NCBI RefSeq assembly: GCF_030503675.1
Contig: NZ_CP129964.1
Coordinates: 2,790,001 to 2,854,000, forward strand
Source: Lutimonas zeaxanthinifaciens
GTDB lineage: Bacteria > Bacteroidota > Bacteroidia > Flavobacteriales > Flavobacteriaceae
Reading direction: 5' to 3'
Length of the DNA stretch: 64,000 nucleotides
Below, piece after piece: positions 44,347 through 51,728 of this stretch; within the stretch, counting starts at the first letter, position 1; every line of letters begins with the position of its first letter. The position numbers and the translations under genes were made by a program. The notes under the pieces are model-generated. The model was not told the DNA's origin. It saw only the letters and a list, made by a program, of their open reading frames with translations, and made no database searches.

Positions 44347-46827
44347 TTAGAAATAAAAACCGAATCCCACTTTGACCGCAAAATTAGTTGCTCCCGGTCG
44401 ATCCCTGTAACTACCACGGTATTCAAAGTCAACACGAAGGAGTTTAAAGATATTCCCAATTCCAAAATGGTATTCCCAGTAAATATTTTCCGGGGCAACA
44501 TAAACGATGTCTGAAGCATTGATATCCCTGTTCTCCTGAGAAATTCCTCCAACAACCCCACGTATCCCAATGATCTCGCGCCATTGCAGATCCCTGATCC
44601 ATGGAATTTTTGCAAATATCTTTCCGTTAAAATTATGCTCAAGATGCAGAGAAACATATTCATCCGTTACGAATTCGTAATAATCCAGGAGATCAAATAA
44701 TTTCTTTGAAGTAAAAAAGGTCTGGTTACCGGGTACAATATTCAACAGCTGCAAGGGTACCGGATTTATGGTTTTTCCAATTTCAAAGGTCGAGGTCAGC
44801 CTGCCAAATAAACCAAGCTGCATGGGTTGCTCATAATAAAACTGTAATTTATGATAGTCAAAATCACTATTGAAAACTCCTTTTATTCCCCTTGTATAAC
44901 TGATAAAAAACGTAGGGAACCTTCCATTATTACTCACCGATCGCTCTACACCAAAGCCGTAGGCTTTTCTTTTAGGGGTATATTGTACACCAAAACTTAC
45001 ATCAACCTGTTCTATACTTGACTGAATCTCACCGTTCTCATCGTAATAATCCACATTAAATCTTGAGGGATCTGCGGATTCCAGGGTCTTATAGGTGGTC
45101 CCTAAGCGTAGTTCCAGGTTTTTGACTGGTTCCACGTTAACTTTTAGATTGGTGAGATCAATATTGGAAAGCTTCGAATTATCTCCTCTTGTAAAAATCG
45201 AAGTCGTGGCAAAGCTTCTTTCAAGTACTTCATTGGCTGTTGTCAGGCTAACTCCAAGCTGCTCTATGTCTTTTCGGGTACCAAGTGATAATACCCAGCG
45301 ATCACGCCCGTTGAATAAATACTTACCCTCTATACCATACTTGAATTTGGCATCCATAAATCCATAAGCAAGGTAACCTTTAACCCTCCATTTATCATTC
45401 TGACTAAAATAAGTTCGTGCACCAGCCTTGAGCCTTAATCCCTCAATATCATTATATCCTATGGTTGAAAATATCGGGCCAAAATCCCAGCCATGGGCGA
45501 AGTTCCAATAACCCGAAGCCAGTATTTCTCCTATTGTATTTATCTGCTGAAATCGTTTTACATTCTGTAATGTGTCAAGCATTTTGTAGATTCCCACTTC
45601 ATTTTCTGTCAGTTCTTCCTGCCTGTTTCTCTTCCAGAAATCGTCCGATTGATTATACATTTCTTCATTATCCTGAATCTGCTCCTTATAAAAATCATCC
45701 GGTCGTTTTACATTAAATATATGATTGTCATATAGGGTGGTTCGCTTTCCATAGACTCCTTTGGATTTATCCTTTTGATTCAAGGCGAAATCCGTCATGA
45801 TATAATCTCTTTTAAGAAGAAAAACGGAATCATTTAAAACCTCATACTCCTGCTCAATATAAATATCCTTGACCCAGTTGACATTTGCATTCTTTGTTGC
45901 ATACATCTGGATCTCCTTGATGGCATAGGTGGTATCACTTACCCAGAAATCACCTTTAAAGGTCAGTTCATTCTTTCGCCTGGGGTAAAACAATATATTA
46001 TAGCACCATTTATTATCGATATAGGCGCTATCGGTGAGCACATAATTATACACATCAGGCCCAAGTTTTGACAGAGGGCTCGAAAACTTCTTATCAAAGA
46101 ACAACAGGTAATTGTCGTAAATATCAAAATCAACATAGAGTTGCTTTAAAAAAGATATTAAGGCCTGATTATCCGAATACCCTGAATTCTTATTGGCGAT
46201 CATGATACTGTTACTTTTCCTGGGATAAATATTCTTACCATAGGTTTTATAAACAGATTCATTAATAAATATGGGCAAAAACACCTTTCCGGTAATCTTG
46301 GAGGTATCGATCTGATCAAAAACCATCTCCATTCCTTCAAAAACCTTTCTTTGCATGAGTTTTTCATCGATGTTGTTCAGATCGAATTCGATTTTTTCAT
46401 AACGATCGAATTCATAACGGTCATACATATTCAACCCATTTCGTCTTTTCTGAGCCCATATTTTTCTCAAAAGATCAATCGCCGGATTGTTCTTCTTTTT
46501 AACGCGTCCCGAATAAACCATTACCTCCTTTAACTGGTCTCTGCCCTCTTCCAAAACAATTTTCATTTCATAATTGGATGCAGAAATAGCTACCACTTTG
46601 GTCTCAAAACCAACAAAGGAAACTTCAAGTTCCTTAAAATTATCCGGTGATTCGAGATAAAACCTTCCATCTTCATCTGATATCGTACCCTTGGTTGAAC
46701 CTTTAAAAATGATATTGGCAAAAGGGACAGAAGCTCCTGTATTGTCTACAACCACACCCTTTACCTTTGTTTGGGCTTGCATTCCAAGGGTGATAAGAAT
46801 CAATATGTACAGTAACTTTTTTTTCAT
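44347..46827 (-). CDS. DUF5686-type outer-membrane protein with carboxypeptidase-regulatory-like domain
   Basis: I place the start at 46827 (MKKKLLYILILITLGMQAQ, a signal peptide), giving 826 residues. A start at 46887 would read through an intrinsic terminator. Residues 20-100 form a carboxypeptidase-regulatory-like beta-sandwich (VKGVVVDNTGASVPFANI, TISDEDGRFYLES). A mixed region leads to a C-terminal outer-membrane barrel ending in aromatic GFGFYF. This is the architecture of Bacteroidota DUF5686 proteins, whose function is not settled. It is convergent with the RemB-like gene with no obvious terminator between. Its 5' leader contains a terminator-like hairpin. Confidence 0.85.
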   Translation of the reverse strand: MKKKLLYILILITLGMQAQTKVKGVVVDNTGASVPFANIIFKGSTKGTISDEDGRFYLESPDNFKELEVSFVGFETKVVAISASNYEMKIVLEEGRDQLKEVMVYSGRVKKKNNPAIDLLRKIWAQKRRNGLNMYDRYEFDRYEKIEFDLNNIDEKLMQRKVFEGMEMVFDQIDTSKITGKVFLPIFINESVYKTYGKNIYPRKSNSIMIANKNSGYSDNQALISFLKQLYVDFDIYDNYLLFFDKKFSSPLSKLGPDVYNYVLTDSAYIDNKWCYNILFYPRRKNELTFKGDFWVSDTTYAIKEIQMYATKNANVNWVKDIYIEQEYEVLNDSVFLLKRDYIMTDFALNQKDKSKGVYGKRTTLYDNHIFNVKRPDDFYKEQIQDNEEMYNQSDDFWKRNRQEELTENEVGIYKMLDTLQNVKRFQQINTIGEILASGYWNFAHGWDFGPIFSTIGYNDIEGLRLKAGARTYFSQNDKWRVKGYLAYGFMDAKFKYGIEGKYLFNGRDRWVLSLGTRKDIEQLGVSLTTANEVLERSFATTSIFTRGDNSKLSNIDLTNLKVNVEPVKNLELRLGTTYKTLESADPSRFNVDYYDENGEIQSSIEQVDVSFGVQYTPKRKAYGFGVERSVSNNGRFPTFFISYTRGIKGVFNSDFDYHKLQFYYEQPMQLGLFGRLTSTFEIGKTINPVPLQLLNIVPGNQTFFTSKKLFDLLDYYEFVTDEYVSLHLEHNFNGKIFAKIPWIRDLQWREIIGIRGVVGGISQENRDINASDIVYVAPENIYWEYHFGIGNIFKLLRVDFEYRGSYRDRPGATNFAVKVGFGFYF

Positions 46828-46839
46828 TTTATCCGACAA

Positions 46840-46862
46840 TAAAAAACCCTTCAAGAAGAAAG
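46840..46862 (-). terminator. intrinsic terminator between the AraC gene and the DUF5686 gene
   Basis: On the minus strand CCCTT / AAGGG with an 8-nt loop is followed by TTTTTT. It lies 84 nt past the AraC stop and only 13 nt before the DUF5686 ATG. A candidate -7 element for DUF5686 (46876-46883) is on the far side, so the hairpin may be in the DUF5686 leader. Confidence 0.5.
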
Positions 46863-46875
46863 GGACTTTATTGAT

Positions 46876-46883
46876 CAAAATTA
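46876..46883 (-). promoter_or_regulatory. candidate -7 element for the DUF5686 gene
   Basis: TAATTTTG matches TAnnTTTG on the minus strand, 49 nt upstream of the ATG at 46827. No -33 TTG is visible. If used, the transcript would start just before the hairpin at 46840-46862. Confidence 0.3.
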
Positions 46884-46945
46884 TCAAATTGGTTGAGACT
46901 TGGTTGTAAAATAATGGTGAATTTTCAAAAATGAAACATTTAATC

Positions 46946-47827
46946 TCAGAGGCTGCTCATGTAGCGCTTAGGAGTGGCACCAAACTTCTTTTTGAAAGCC
47001 GCTATGAAATGGCTGGGCGTACTGTAGCCCACTTCAAAACTAACTTCAGAGATATTGTATTTTCTCGTTGACAACAATTTTCTGGCGTATTCCATTTTAT
47101 AGTTTAATAAATAAGCAAACACGGTTTCTCCATAAATCTGTTTAAACCCGTCTTTTAAATGCTGAAGGGGCAGATTAATTTGATGAGCCAATTCGGTAAG
47201 ACTTGGTGGTTCAGTCATTCTTTCAATGATAATCTGTTTTGCTTTCTGTATTTTTTCAACATTGGCTTCATCTTCAAGGAAGGGACAATTCTGAATTCCA
47301 TCATTATCCGATTTATGAAAATACAAACTTACTAATTCGTACACCTTACCACGGGAATAAAGTTTCTCCAGTGAGGAATGCAATCCAAAATGAAAAATCT
47401 GATTCAGAACCATCATTTCATTAGGGTTCAACTCTTTATCACGATAACACTTCTTACCTTGATTTTCTCCGCTCAAGAAATGAATCAGTCCAGCCTCCTG
47501 AGTGAAGAAGGTATGAAACTTCTCAATGCTGATCAGCAGGCTGATCACTTTGGCTCCGGGATCCATGTCCAAATGAATCGGCAGGTCCTGTTGAGGATTG
47601 TATAATAAATAAGATTTATTCTCAGGCAAATCCAATACATAATGACCTCCGTTAAAACTTAATCCGGCTCTGTTCTTGACACAAAAATGCAGCTGCAAGA
47701 ATGATTTATCCACTTCGCGACTTGCGTGGATCACCTTATCCTCTGTGTTTTCAAATTTCAAAAGATAAAAGCCTTCCTCAATTCTATTTTCCTGTATTAT
47801 ATTTTTACCGACATTATTATCTTTCAT
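46946..47827 (-). CDS. AraC-family transcriptional regulator
   Basis: The 293-residue product has an N-terminal ligand/cupin-like region (LQLHFCVKNRAGLSFNGGHY, SYLLYNPQQDLPIHL) and a C-terminal AraC double helix-turn-helix from about 195. The first helix-turn-helix is PSLTELAHQINLPLQHLKDGF, and the second NISEVSFEVGYSTPSHFIAAFKKKFGATPKRYM (two blocks). The N-terminal part resembles siderophore-responsive AraC regulators of the PchR type only loosely. The gene has a promoter, but an intrinsic terminator lies between it and the ATG. Target genes are unknown; the DUF5686 gene downstream and pdhB upstream are candidates only by position. Confidence 0.88.
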   Translation of the reverse strand: MKDNNVGKNIIQENRIEEGFYLLKFENTEDKVIHASREVDKSFLQLHFCVKNRAGLSFNGGHYVLDLPENKSYLLYNPQQDLPIHLDMDPGAKVISLLISIEKFHTFFTQEAGLIHFLSGENQGKKCYRDKELNPNEMMVLNQIFHFGLHSSLEKLYSRGKVYELVSLYFHKSDNDGIQNCPFLEDEANVEKIQKAKQIIIERMTEPPSLTELAHQINLPLQHLKDGFKQIYGETVFAYLLNYKMEYARKLLSTRKYNISEVSFEVGYSTPSHFIAAFKKKFGATPKRYMSSL

Positions 47828-47848
47828 TGCTGATCATTAAAAAAGATG

Positions 47849-47884
47849 AAAAAAAACTGAAACCACTAATGACGAGTGTTTCAG
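47849..47884 (-). terminator. terminator-like hairpin in the 5' leader of the AraC gene
   Basis: On the minus strand CTGAAACACT pairs with AGTGGTTTCAG (one bulged C, 7-nt loop) and is followed by eight T residues. The -7 element TATATTTG (47889-47896) is immediately upstream, and the AraC ATG at 47827 is 22 nt downstream of the T tract. Transcripts from this promoter must pass the terminator to express the gene. Confidence 0.65.
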
Positions 47885-47888
47885 TCTT

Positions 47889-47896
47889 CAAATATA
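47889..47896 (-). promoter_or_regulatory. candidate -7 element for the AraC gene
   Basis: TATATTTG matches TAnnTTTG exactly. The start point would fall close to 47883, at the base of the downstream hairpin. Confidence 0.45.
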
Positions 47897-47953
47897 CACA
47901 ATTTAATGTCATAACTATTTTTCTTCTACCGTTATTACCTCAATTTTAACAAT

Positions 47954-47983
47954 AAAAAAAGCCATTTGAAAAATCAAATGGCT
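47954..47983 (-). terminator. intrinsic terminator after pdhB
   Basis: A 10-bp perfect stem AGCCATTTGA / TCAAATGGCT with a 4-nt loop is followed by seven T residues on the minus strand, 20 nt past the pdhB stop. Confidence 0.85.
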
Positions 47984-48003
47984 CCTTCATATTAGAACAA
48001 AAT

Positions 48004-48981
48004 CTATTTGTACATAACTTTTTTAACCGCATTGATGACATCCTGCTTGTTCGGCATCCACTCCTCCAGTAATACGGGAGAGAACGGTGCTGGTGTATCT
48101 GCAGTGGTTATTCTTTGAATTGGCGCATCAAGATAATCAAAAACATTTTCCTGAACCTGGTACGTTATTTCCGATGAAACACTGGCAAATGGCCAGGCCT
48201 CTTCAAGAATGACCAACCTGTTTGTTTTTTTAACAGAATTAAATATACTTTCATGATCCATTGGACGAATCGTTCTCAGGTCAATTATTTCGATGGAAAT
48301 TCCTTCTTTTTCCAATTCCTCAGCTGCTGCGTAAGCTTCCTTAATGATCTTCCCAAAACTTACAACGGTTACATCCGTTCCTTCTCTCTTTATATCGGCC
48401 ACCCCTATTGGAAGCACATATTCACCTTCAGGAACCTCGCCTTTATCTCCATACATCTGCTCTGATTCCATAAATATCACAGGATCGTCATCTCTAATGG
48501 CGGCCTTTAGCAAGCCCTTGGCATCATATGGATTAGAAGGTACAATAACTTTTAAACCCGGAGTATTGGCGTACCAGTTTTCAAAAGATTGAGAATGTGT
48601 GGCACCTAATTGTCCAGCTGAACCCGTTGGCCCCCTGAAAACAATGGGAATATTAAACTGGCCACCCGACATTTGTCTCATTTTTGCCGCATTATTGATG
48701 ATCTGGTCAATTCCTACCAATGAGAAGTTGAAGGTCATGAACTCTACTATAGGTCTTGCCCCGTTCATGGCTGACCCAACAGCAATACCTGAAAAACCAA
48801 GCTCAGCAATAGGTGTATCAATCACTCTTTTTGCCCCGAACTCGTCAAGCATACCTTTAGATGCTTTGTACGCACCATTATATTCAGCCACTTCCTCTCC
48901 AAGGAGATATACGGCTTCATCTCTTCTCATTTCCTCGCTCATTGCCTCTGCAATGGCTTCTCTAAATTGTAATACTTTCAT
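48004..48981 (-). CDS. pdhB: pyruvate dehydrogenase E1 component, beta subunit
   Basis: The 325-residue protein is the beta subunit of the thiamine-diphosphate E1 enzyme that decarboxylates pyruvate. It shows FREAIAEAMSEEMRRDEAVYLLGEEV at the N-terminus (two conserved blocks), IAELGFSGIAVGSAMNGARPIVEFM and RGPTGSAGQLGATHSQSFENW. The C-terminal transketolase-like domain has RTIRPMD and EEAWPFASVSSEI. The alpha subunit (pdhA) and E2 are not in the window; in many flavobacteria they are elsewhere. A branched-chain 2-oxoacid E1 beta is the alternative, but the sequence blocks fit PdhB. It is a single-gene unit, divergent from etfB. Confidence 0.9.
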   Translation of the reverse strand: MKVLQFREAIAEAMSEEMRRDEAVYLLGEEVAEYNGAYKASKGMLDEFGAKRVIDTPIAELGFSGIAVGSAMNGARPIVEFMTFNFSLVGIDQIINNAAKMRQMSGGQFNIPIVFRGPTGSAGQLGATHSQSFENWYANTPGLKVIVPSNPYDAKGLLKAAIRDDDPVIFMESEQMYGDKGEVPEGEYVLPIGVADIKREGTDVTVVSFGKIIKEAYAAAEELEKEGISIEIIDLRTIRPMDHESIFNSVKKTNRLVILEEAWPFASVSSEITYQVQENVFDYLDAPIQRITTADTPAPFSPVLLEEWMPNKQDVINAVKKVMYK

Positions 48982-49000
48982 ATTTTGTTAATAAGGAGTG

Positions 49001-49008
49001 CAAAAATA
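49001..49008 (-). promoter_or_regulatory. candidate -7 element for pdhB
   Basis: TATTTTTG on the minus strand matches TAnnTTTG, 19 nt before the pdhB ATG. No -33 TTG is found. Confidence 0.4.
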
Positions 49009-49085
49009 ACTAATTTTGATGAATAACTTAAAAGTGCCCGACACAATTTTTACAGAAAATGAATCGGACCATGGCATGAACAAAG

Positions 49086-49106
49086 TTGAAGGTTCAGTAC
49101 CTTCAA
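49086..49106. repeat. inverted repeat TTGAAGGT-N5-ACCTTCAA, possible operator
   Basis: A perfect 8-bp inverted repeat with a 5-nt spacer lies in the pdhB-etfB intergenic region. Its length and spacing suit a dimeric repressor such as a TetR-family protein. It is not followed by a T tract, so it is not a terminator. Confidence 0.45.
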
Positions 49107-49111
49107 AATTT

Positions 49112-49129
49112 TATTATGCATGCATAATA
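49112..49129. repeat. 18-bp perfect palindrome in the pdhB-etfB intergenic region
   Basis: TATTATGCATGCATAATA reads the same on both strands, 64 nt before the etfB ATG and only 5 nt after the neighbouring inverted repeat. It may be a regulator site for etfBA or both divergent genes. Confidence 0.45.
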
Positions 49130-49192
49130 TATTAAAAATATTTTTTAACTTCGTTGCGAAGAAAAATGAATACTCACTCTAATAAATTATAA

Positions 49193-49939
49193 ATGAAAAT
49201 ATTAGTTTGTATAAGTCACGTCCCTGACACAACTTCGAAAATCAATTTTTCGGCGGATAACAGTCAATTTGATACAACAGGAGTTCAGTTTGTTATAAAT
49301 CCATATGATGAATTTGTACTGACAAGAGCTATGTGGTTCAAAGAAAAACAAGGTGCTTCGGTTACTGTAGCTTCCGTTGGAACCGCAAGTGTTGAACCTA
49401 CCTTGAGAAAAGCGCTTGCCATAGGTGCGGATGATGCCATCAGAATAGATGCCGAACCCACAGATGGACTCATGGTGGCAAAACATCTGGCTGAGGTTGT
49501 AAAATCAGAAGGATTTGATCTTGTTCTCGCCGGAAAAGAATCGATCGATTACAATGGAGGAATGGTTCCCGGAATGCTTGCCGAACTTCTTGGATATAAT
49601 TTCGTAAACGCCTGCATAGGGCTTGAAATAAATGAAAATAATGCGGAGGCTGTCCGTGAAATAGATGGTGGAAAGGAAACACTCAATTGTATACTTCCTC
49701 TTGTAGCTGCAGGACAGAAGGGTATCGTTGAAGAAAAAGATCTAAGAATTCCGAATATGAGAGGAATCATGATGGCGCGTAAAAAACCTTTGAAAATAGT
49801 TGCGGCCTCTGAGGCTCAACCAAGCAGCACTACTGCAAAATATGAAAAACCAGCTGCAAAAGGAGCCTGTAAATTGGTTGATGCCGGTAATATTGATGAA
49901 CTCATCTCATTACTGCACAATGAAGCAAAAGTAATTTAA
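49193..49939 (+). CDS. etfB: electron transfer flavoprotein, beta subunit
   Basis: EtfB pairs with EtfA to collect electrons from acyl-CoA dehydrogenases and pass them to the quinone pool. The 248-residue product shows the AMP-binding fold with CISHVPDTTSKINF, VINPYDEFVLTRAMWFKEKQGA and the recognition-loop region of ETF beta near LRIPNMRGIMMARKKPLK. etfA follows 41 bp downstream. The upstream region holds two inverted repeats and the divergent pdhB. An ETF:quinone oxidoreductase is not in the window. Confidence 0.94.
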   Translation: MKILVCISHVPDTTSKINFSADNSQFDTTGVQFVINPYDEFVLTRAMWFKEKQGASVTVASVGTASVEPTLRKALAIGADDAIRIDAEPTDGLMVAKHLAEVVKSEGFDLVLAGKESIDYNGGMVPGMLAELLGYNFVNACIGLEINENNAEAVREIDGGKETLNCILPLVAAGQKGIVEEKDLRIPNMRGIMMARKKPLKIVAASEAQPSSTTAKYEKPAAKGACKLVDAGNIDELISLLHNEAKVI

Positions 49940-49980
49940 GAAAAAGTAAAAAAGCAGCAAAAAAAATTAAAGAAAAACCT

Positions 49981-50946
49981 ATGTCAGTATTAGTATTTGC
50001 CGATAATTCAGAAGGAAAATTTAAAAAAACAGCTTACGAAATGGTTTCTTTCGGAAAACAAATAGCTAAAAAAGCCGAAACAAGCCTTGTCGTTGTTGCA
50101 ATAAATGCATCTGAGGTTGACAGCTTGTCAGCATATGGCCCGGATAAAATTTTATCCATTGATGACGATAGACTGAGCACCTTTAATGCACAGGCCTACG
50201 CCGCCTGCATAGCTCAGGCAGCCGAGAAGGAATCAGCTACAATTGTGGCGATCGATTCAAGTAACGACGGCCTCTATCTTGCCCCTATTTTATCTGTTAA
50301 ATTAAACGCAGGATTTGCATCCAATGTGGTTGACTTCCCCGTAAGTTTAGATCCGTTTACGGTAAAAAGGAAAGCCTTTTCATCCAAAGGATTCAATTTC
50401 ACAGAAATTCACACAGCAATAAAACTTTTGGGTCTTGCAAAGAATTCTATAGGCCTGATTGAAGAAAACTCAAGCCCTGAGAAAGAATCTTTTTCGCCGA
50501 CATTAGATGATCAAATGTTCAATGTAACCAGTAAATCCATCGATAAAACAACCGGAACGGTTACCATTGCAGATGCCGATGTGGTAGTATCTGGAGGAAG
50601 AGGCCTGAAAGGCCCTGAAAACTGGGGAATGATTGAGGAACTGGCCGATGTTCTTGGTGCAGCAACTGCTTGCTCAAAACCTGTTTCTGATATGGGATGG
50701 AGGCCTCATAGTGAACACGTTGGACAAACGGGAAAACCGGTTACTTCCAACCTGTATATCGCTATTGGAATATCAGGAGCCATTCAACACCTGGCAGGGG
50801 TAAACTCGTCAAAAGTAAAAGTTGTAGTGAACAACGATCCGGAAGCACCCTTTTTTAAGGCAGCTGACTACGGAATTGTAGGAGATGCTTTTGAAGTAAT
50901 TCCGGAACTGACTAATAAATTAAAAGAATTTAAGAGCACCTTGTAG
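49981..50946 (+). CDS. etfA: electron transfer flavoprotein, alpha subunit
   Basis: EtfA carries the FAD. The 321-residue product has the conserved C-terminal FAD domain: VVSGGRGLKGPENWGMIEELADVLGAA (two blocks), PVSDMGWRPHSEHVGQTGKPV, YIAIGISGAIQHLAG and NNDPEAPFFKAADYGIVGDAFEVIPEL. The N-terminal half is the shared ETF fold. It is cotranscribed with etfB and closed by a terminator. Confidence 0.94.
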   Translation: MSVLVFADNSEGKFKKTAYEMVSFGKQIAKKAETSLVVVAINASEVDSLSAYGPDKILSIDDDRLSTFNAQAYAACIAQAAEKESATIVAIDSSNDGLYLAPILSVKLNAGFASNVVDFPVSLDPFTVKRKAFSSKGFNFTEIHTAIKLLGLAKNSIGLIEENSSPEKESFSPTLDDQMFNVTSKSIDKTTGTVTIADADVVVSGGRGLKGPENWGMIEELADVLGAATACSKPVSDMGWRPHSEHVGQTGKPVTSNLYIAIGISGAIQHLAGVNSSKVKVVVNNDPEAPFFKAADYGIVGDAFEVIPELTNKLKEFKSTL

Positions 50947-50980
50947 TACGATATAATTTTTTAGTAAATTGCCGACTTCA

Positions 50981-51036
50981 AAAAAGGCCTTCAGAATTTT
51001 TGATGATTAATAGTCCTCAATTTTGATGGCCTTTTT
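50981..51036 (+). terminator. long intrinsic terminator after etfA
   Basis: AAAAAGGCC (50981-50989) pairs with GGCCTTTTT (51028-51036), and imperfect pairing inside extends the stem. The 3' arm ends in a T run. It lies 35 nt past the etfA stop. Confidence 0.65.
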
Positions 51037-51044
51037 CATATTTA

Positions 51045-51077
51045 TTTGTAAATTGAAATGGCTAATACTTAAATTTG
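51045..51077 (+). promoter_or_regulatory. candidate promoter for the DUF151 gene
   Basis: TTTG (51045-51048) and TAAATTTG (51070-51077) are 21 nt apart. Both fit the Bacteroidota consensus. The GTG start is at 51115. Confidence 0.45.
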
Positions 51078-51114
51078 TTGCAAATTTGCGAATCAAATTA
51101 ATCAAGTCAAACCT

Positions 51115-51723
51115 GTGAGTCTAGTACGATTAAATATCAAAGGAATATCTTACAGCCAAACGCAAAGCGGGGCCTATGCTCTTGTTTTAAGCGAAGAAGA
51201 TGGCGAAAGAACCCTCCCTATTATTATTGGCGCATTTGAAGCTCAGTCAATTGCGATTGCTCTTGAAAAAGAAATCAAACCTCCTCGACCTTTAACCCAT
51301 GACCTTTTTAAAAGTTTTGCTGACAGGTTCAACATCATTGTGAAACAAGTCATTATTCACAAGCTCGTTGATGGAGTATTCTATTCGAGTCTGATCTGTG
51401 AATGTGACAAAATTGAAGAAATTATTGATGCCAGAACTTCTGACGCCATTGCTCTGGCAACAAGATTTAAGGCCCCGATTTTTACATTTGAGAACATTCT
51501 TGACAAGGCCGGTATTATCCTTAAAATCAAGGATGAATCAAAACTCGCCAAATCAAAGTTTAAAATGGAAGATCTGGTAGCAAACGTTGTTGAAGACACC
51601 TCCAAATTTAAAGATGAAAGCCTGGAAGATCTTTACAAGCAGTTAGATCAGGCGGTCAATAATGAAGATTATGAACTCGCCGCAAAGCTTCGCGATGAAA
51701 TTTCCAAAAGGGAGAAAAAATAA
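51115..51723 (+). CDS. bifunctional-nuclease-family (DUF151) protein with C-terminal UVR motif
   Basis: The 202-residue product starts at a GTG. Residues 1-130 are a DUF151 bifunctional nuclease domain (LVLSEEDGERTLPIIIGAFEAQSIAIALE as two blocks, PRPLTHDLF, ARTSDAIALATRFKAPIF). The C-terminus, about 168-202, is a UvrB/UvrC-type UVR motif (YKQLDQAVNNEDYELAAKLRDEI as adjacent blocks). DUF151 plant homologues have DNase and RNase activity. A role in nucleic-acid turnover fits its neighbours but is inferred. The next gene, a nucleoside transporter, starts 5 nt after the stop. Confidence 0.85.
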   Translation: MSLVRLNIKGISYSQTQSGAYALVLSEEDGERTLPIIIGAFEAQSIAIALEKEIKPPRPLTHDLFKSFADRFNIIVKQVIIHKLVDGVFYSSLICECDKIEEIIDARTSDAIALATRFKAPIFTFENILDKAGIILKIKDESKLAKSKFKMEDLVANVVEDTSKFKDESLEDLYKQLDQAVNNEDYELAAKLRDEISKREKK

Positions 51724-51728
51724 GATCC

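Noticed and set aside
46828-46887. Upstream start for the DUF5686 protein
   Set aside because: It would put an intrinsic terminator inside the coding region and displace the signal peptide from the N-terminus.
49166-49192. Eight-codon mini-ORF MNTHSNKL ending directly at the etfB ATG
   Set aside because: Too short, no biased composition and no nearby terminator, so there is no sign of attenuation; chance is likely.
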